Source of the DNA: Bacteroidota bacterium
GTDB taxonomy: Bacteria > Bacteroidota > Bacteroidia > Chitinophagales > BACL12
Assembly: GCA_029571985.1 (NCBI GenBank)
Contig: JAKQVC010000130.1
Coordinates: forward strand, 1 to 53,740
Length of the DNA: 53,740 nt
Direction: 5' to 3'
In this document: piece after piece, positions 52,070 through 53,740 of the stretch
Layout of the letters: every line of letters starts with the position of its first letter
Numbering within the stretch: position 1 is the first letter of the stretch
Program-made: the position numbers and the translations under genes
Notes under the pieces: generated by a model
What the model was told of the DNA's origin: nothing
Databases searched by the model: none
Seen by the model: only the letters and a program-made list of their open reading frames with translations

Positions 52070-53740
52070 ATGAAATTGATTTTTAATGTAAAATATGCAG
52101 TTGAAATAGTCGGCGTCTATATTTTCATGGTTTATTGTTTTTCATCCTGTGCAGTAGTGGTCGAAAACCAGGGTGAATTAATCGATCAGGGTCCTGGCCC
52201 ATTAATCAACGGGCAATGTGAAGGGATATTAGACAATCCGGTTGCGGGCGCTGTTACCTGTATTTTGCCGGATGCTAATGATGCCGGCACCGTTATATTA
52301 GGGACTACGAATGGTGGTATATGGATTTCAAATAATTTGTACACGTTTGAGCATAGCTGGACGCCTGTGGGCGACGATCTACCTTCTATGTCGATCACGA
52401 GTTTGATACGACCAGATGCGTTTAACGGAAATGTGATATACGCTGGTATAGGCAATGTTAGTTCATTTAATTCTAAAGGAGGAAGAAAGCTCGGTATTTT
52501 AAAATCTATTGACTCGGGGTTGACCTGGCAGCTTTTGCCAAGTAATCTTACCGGACGAAATGTATTCGATATTGGTTTTACATTTTATAATCCAACCTAT
52601 AATCCGGATTTAGTTAATGGCGAGTATGTCAACATGGGTAATTTTAAGGGAAGTTTATTTGCTGCCACAGACAATGGGTTGTATGTGTCTTACGACGAAG
52701 GCACGTTCAATCAGATAACGCAATTGCCTCAAAGTAGAGTGTCTGATGTATATAGTGAAGGAAAAGGCCCGGAGCTTTTTGTTGCTGTCCCGGGAGATAG
52801 CGTATATGTGAGTCAGGATTTTGGCCAAACTTTCCGTGGCCTAGACCTAGATGTATCGACGGCTATCAACATTAAAATTTCGTTGACATCTAAATTTCTT
52901 GTAGTTGCTCGTGCTGATACGACTAAGGGAGATACGTTTTGTAAAGTTGATATTTTGGATCGATTTACATTTGTAAACGTAGTTAGAAACAATAGAGGGC
53001 CATTTACAGATGAAGATTTATTTGCCGTCAGAGAGGTAGGTCCATTTACAGCTGAGCAAAAAGGAAATCACTTTAGTTTGGTAACATATGAACCTGGTGA
53101 CGGTACAACTGAAATTTTTATTGGTGGTGTATTGAATAAGGAATTAGTTTTTGGTTCAACGGGACAATCGAATTATACAGGAAGATTGTTTATCGGTTTG
53201 ATGGATGCAAATTTAAATATTAACTGGAAGCCAATTGTTGGGAATGGCGCCTATGGAACTGCACCGCATGCCGATTCAAGATGTATGGCTATAGATGCCA
53301 ATGGTGATCTATTACAAGGTTGTGATGGTGGAATTTATAGGTTTTATCGCACCAGTCCGGAAACGTCGAATATCAGAAAGTGGATTTCAATAAATTATAA
53401 TCTAAGAGTGAGTGAAGTTACCAGTGTGGGTTGGGATAGTAAAAATAATGTAGCTATTGCCGGATTGCAGGATAATGGGTCTGTTGAACAAATGGTGTCT
53501 GCTTTTAGCGATGATGAAAAAGTATGGACAGATGCCAGATTGTTTACTTTCTTTGGACTTAATTTAGCCACTGCGGTTGGTGATGGCTTTGCTGTTAATG
53601 TCGACAATCAACACGATCCTCCTGTGCGGTATATTATGACGAATCACTTTACAAAATTTTATAAACGGGAGTATAGTGAAATTAACCCTGCTTTTATTGC
53701 ACCATGGAGTGGTATATCATTTAATCAGAATTGTTCTCCA
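52070..53740 (+). CDS. Lipoprotein with BNR/sialidase-like beta-propeller, 3' end outside
   Basis: The ATG at 52070 opens a frame of 557 codons that is still open at the last base, so the C terminus is missing. The N terminus (MKLIFNVKYAVEIVGVYIFM then VYCFSSC) is a lipoprotein signal with lipidation Cys. The mature part has repeated propeller blades, including Asp-box-like SIDSGLTWQLLP and SQDFGQTFRG, GTTNGGIWISNNLY, FAATDNGLYVSYDEG, LQGCDGGIYRFY, and AIAGLQDNGSVEQM, as in BNR/VPS10-like proteins. The final blades may lead to a T9SS sorting domain in the missing part. It probably binds or acts on extracellular polymers; no catalytic residue can be assigned. Confidence 0.8.
   Translation, partial: MKLIFNVKYAVEIVGVYIFMVYCFSSCAVVVENQGELIDQGPGPLINGQCEGILDNPVAGAVTCILPDANDAGTVILGTTNGGIWISNNLYTFEHSWTPVGDDLPSMSITSLIRPDAFNGNVIYAGIGNVSSFNSKGGRKLGILKSIDSGLTWQLLPSNLTGRNVFDIGFTFYNPTYNPDLVNGEYVNMGNFKGSLFAATDNGLYVSYDEGTFNQITQLPQSRVSDVYSEGKGPELFVAVPGDSVYVSQDFGQTFRGLDLDVSTAINIKISLTSKFLVVARADTTKGDTFCKVDILDRFTFVNVVRNNRGPFTDEDLFAVREVGPFTAEQKGNHFSLVTYEPGDGTTEIFIGGVLNKELVFGSTGQSNYTGRLFIGLMDANLNINWKPIVGNGAYGTAPHADSRCMAIDANGDLLQGCDGGIYRFYRTSPETSNIRKWISINYNLRVSEVTSVGWDSKNNVAIAGLQDNGSVEQMVSAFSDDEKVWTDARLFTFFGLNLATAVGDGFAVNVDNQHDPPVRYIMTNHFTKFYKREYSEINPAFIAPWSGISFNQNCSP

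Noticed and set aside
1-53740. tRNA, rRNA or riboswitch
   Set aside because: No cloverleaf with a GTTCRANNC T-loop, no rRNA-like segment and no known aptamer was found by eye; a tRNAscan-SE and Infernal run would settle it.

Overview
The window reads as a chromosomal contig (possibly from a metagenome assembly) of a Bacteroidota bacterium, most likely of the Chitinophagales/Saprospiria kind. The evidence is several secreted proteins with type IX secretion (T9SS) C-terminal sorting domains (IYPNP...GxYxxxI...), signal peptides ending in AQ, few Shine-Dalgarno sites, and promoters of the Bacteroidota type (TTTG-N19-TAnnTTTG). I saw no rRNA, tRNA or CRISPR array.

Layout. 1-5145: a truncated IS1182-like transposase, then a cassette-like run of accessory genes (Crp/Fnr regulator plus metallo-beta-lactamase-fold hydrolase, a hypothetical, an S41 peptidase, a MORN_2-like secreted protein), with foldable attC-like intergenic elements between some of them. 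5146-15657: mosaic palindromic repeats, a 117-bp tandem duplication, a TPR protein, a DUF1801 protein, T9SS cargo, an STM3941-like protein and an overlapping pair (lipoprotein plus 781-residue secreted protein).

15658-26787 looks like an AT-rich defence or conflict island. It holds (a) a class II Fic protein preceded by a small ORF carrying a nonsense codon; (b) a five-gene plus-strand operon: kinase-fold protein, nucleoside-diphosphate-kinase-like protein, double GNAT, membrane protein, MazG-like pyrophosphohydrolase; (c) a convergent minus-strand operon: XRE regulator, Eco57I/PstI-type adenine methyltransferase, an OLD/ABC-type ATPase fused to the DNA-binding N-terminal domain of BsuBI/PstI restriction enzymes, and a stand-alone Toprim protein. 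Operon (c) looks like a restriction-modification system whose nuclease domain was replaced by an ATPase-Toprim module. It is the best candidate for an undescribed system. Operon (b) is the second.

26896-53740 is mostly ordinary genome: TPR protein, DUF7691-like protein, a repeat-rich 1.3-kb spacer, a lipoprotein, rifampin ADP-ribosyltransferase (arr), VOC proteins, a PLP-dependent sulfur amino-acid lyase-like enzyme, a DUF2200 protein, T9SS cargo (including two tandem paralogues with dockerin-like calcium loops), a helical-repeat protein, an ABC exporter pair, ribonuclease HII (rnhB), a second Crp/Fnr regulator, a beta-barrel protein, a serine hydrolase and a lipoprotein beta-propeller running off the right end. 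A dispersed repeat near 5.3 kb recurs inverted near 49.2 kb.

All family names come from reading motifs by eye; no database search was run.
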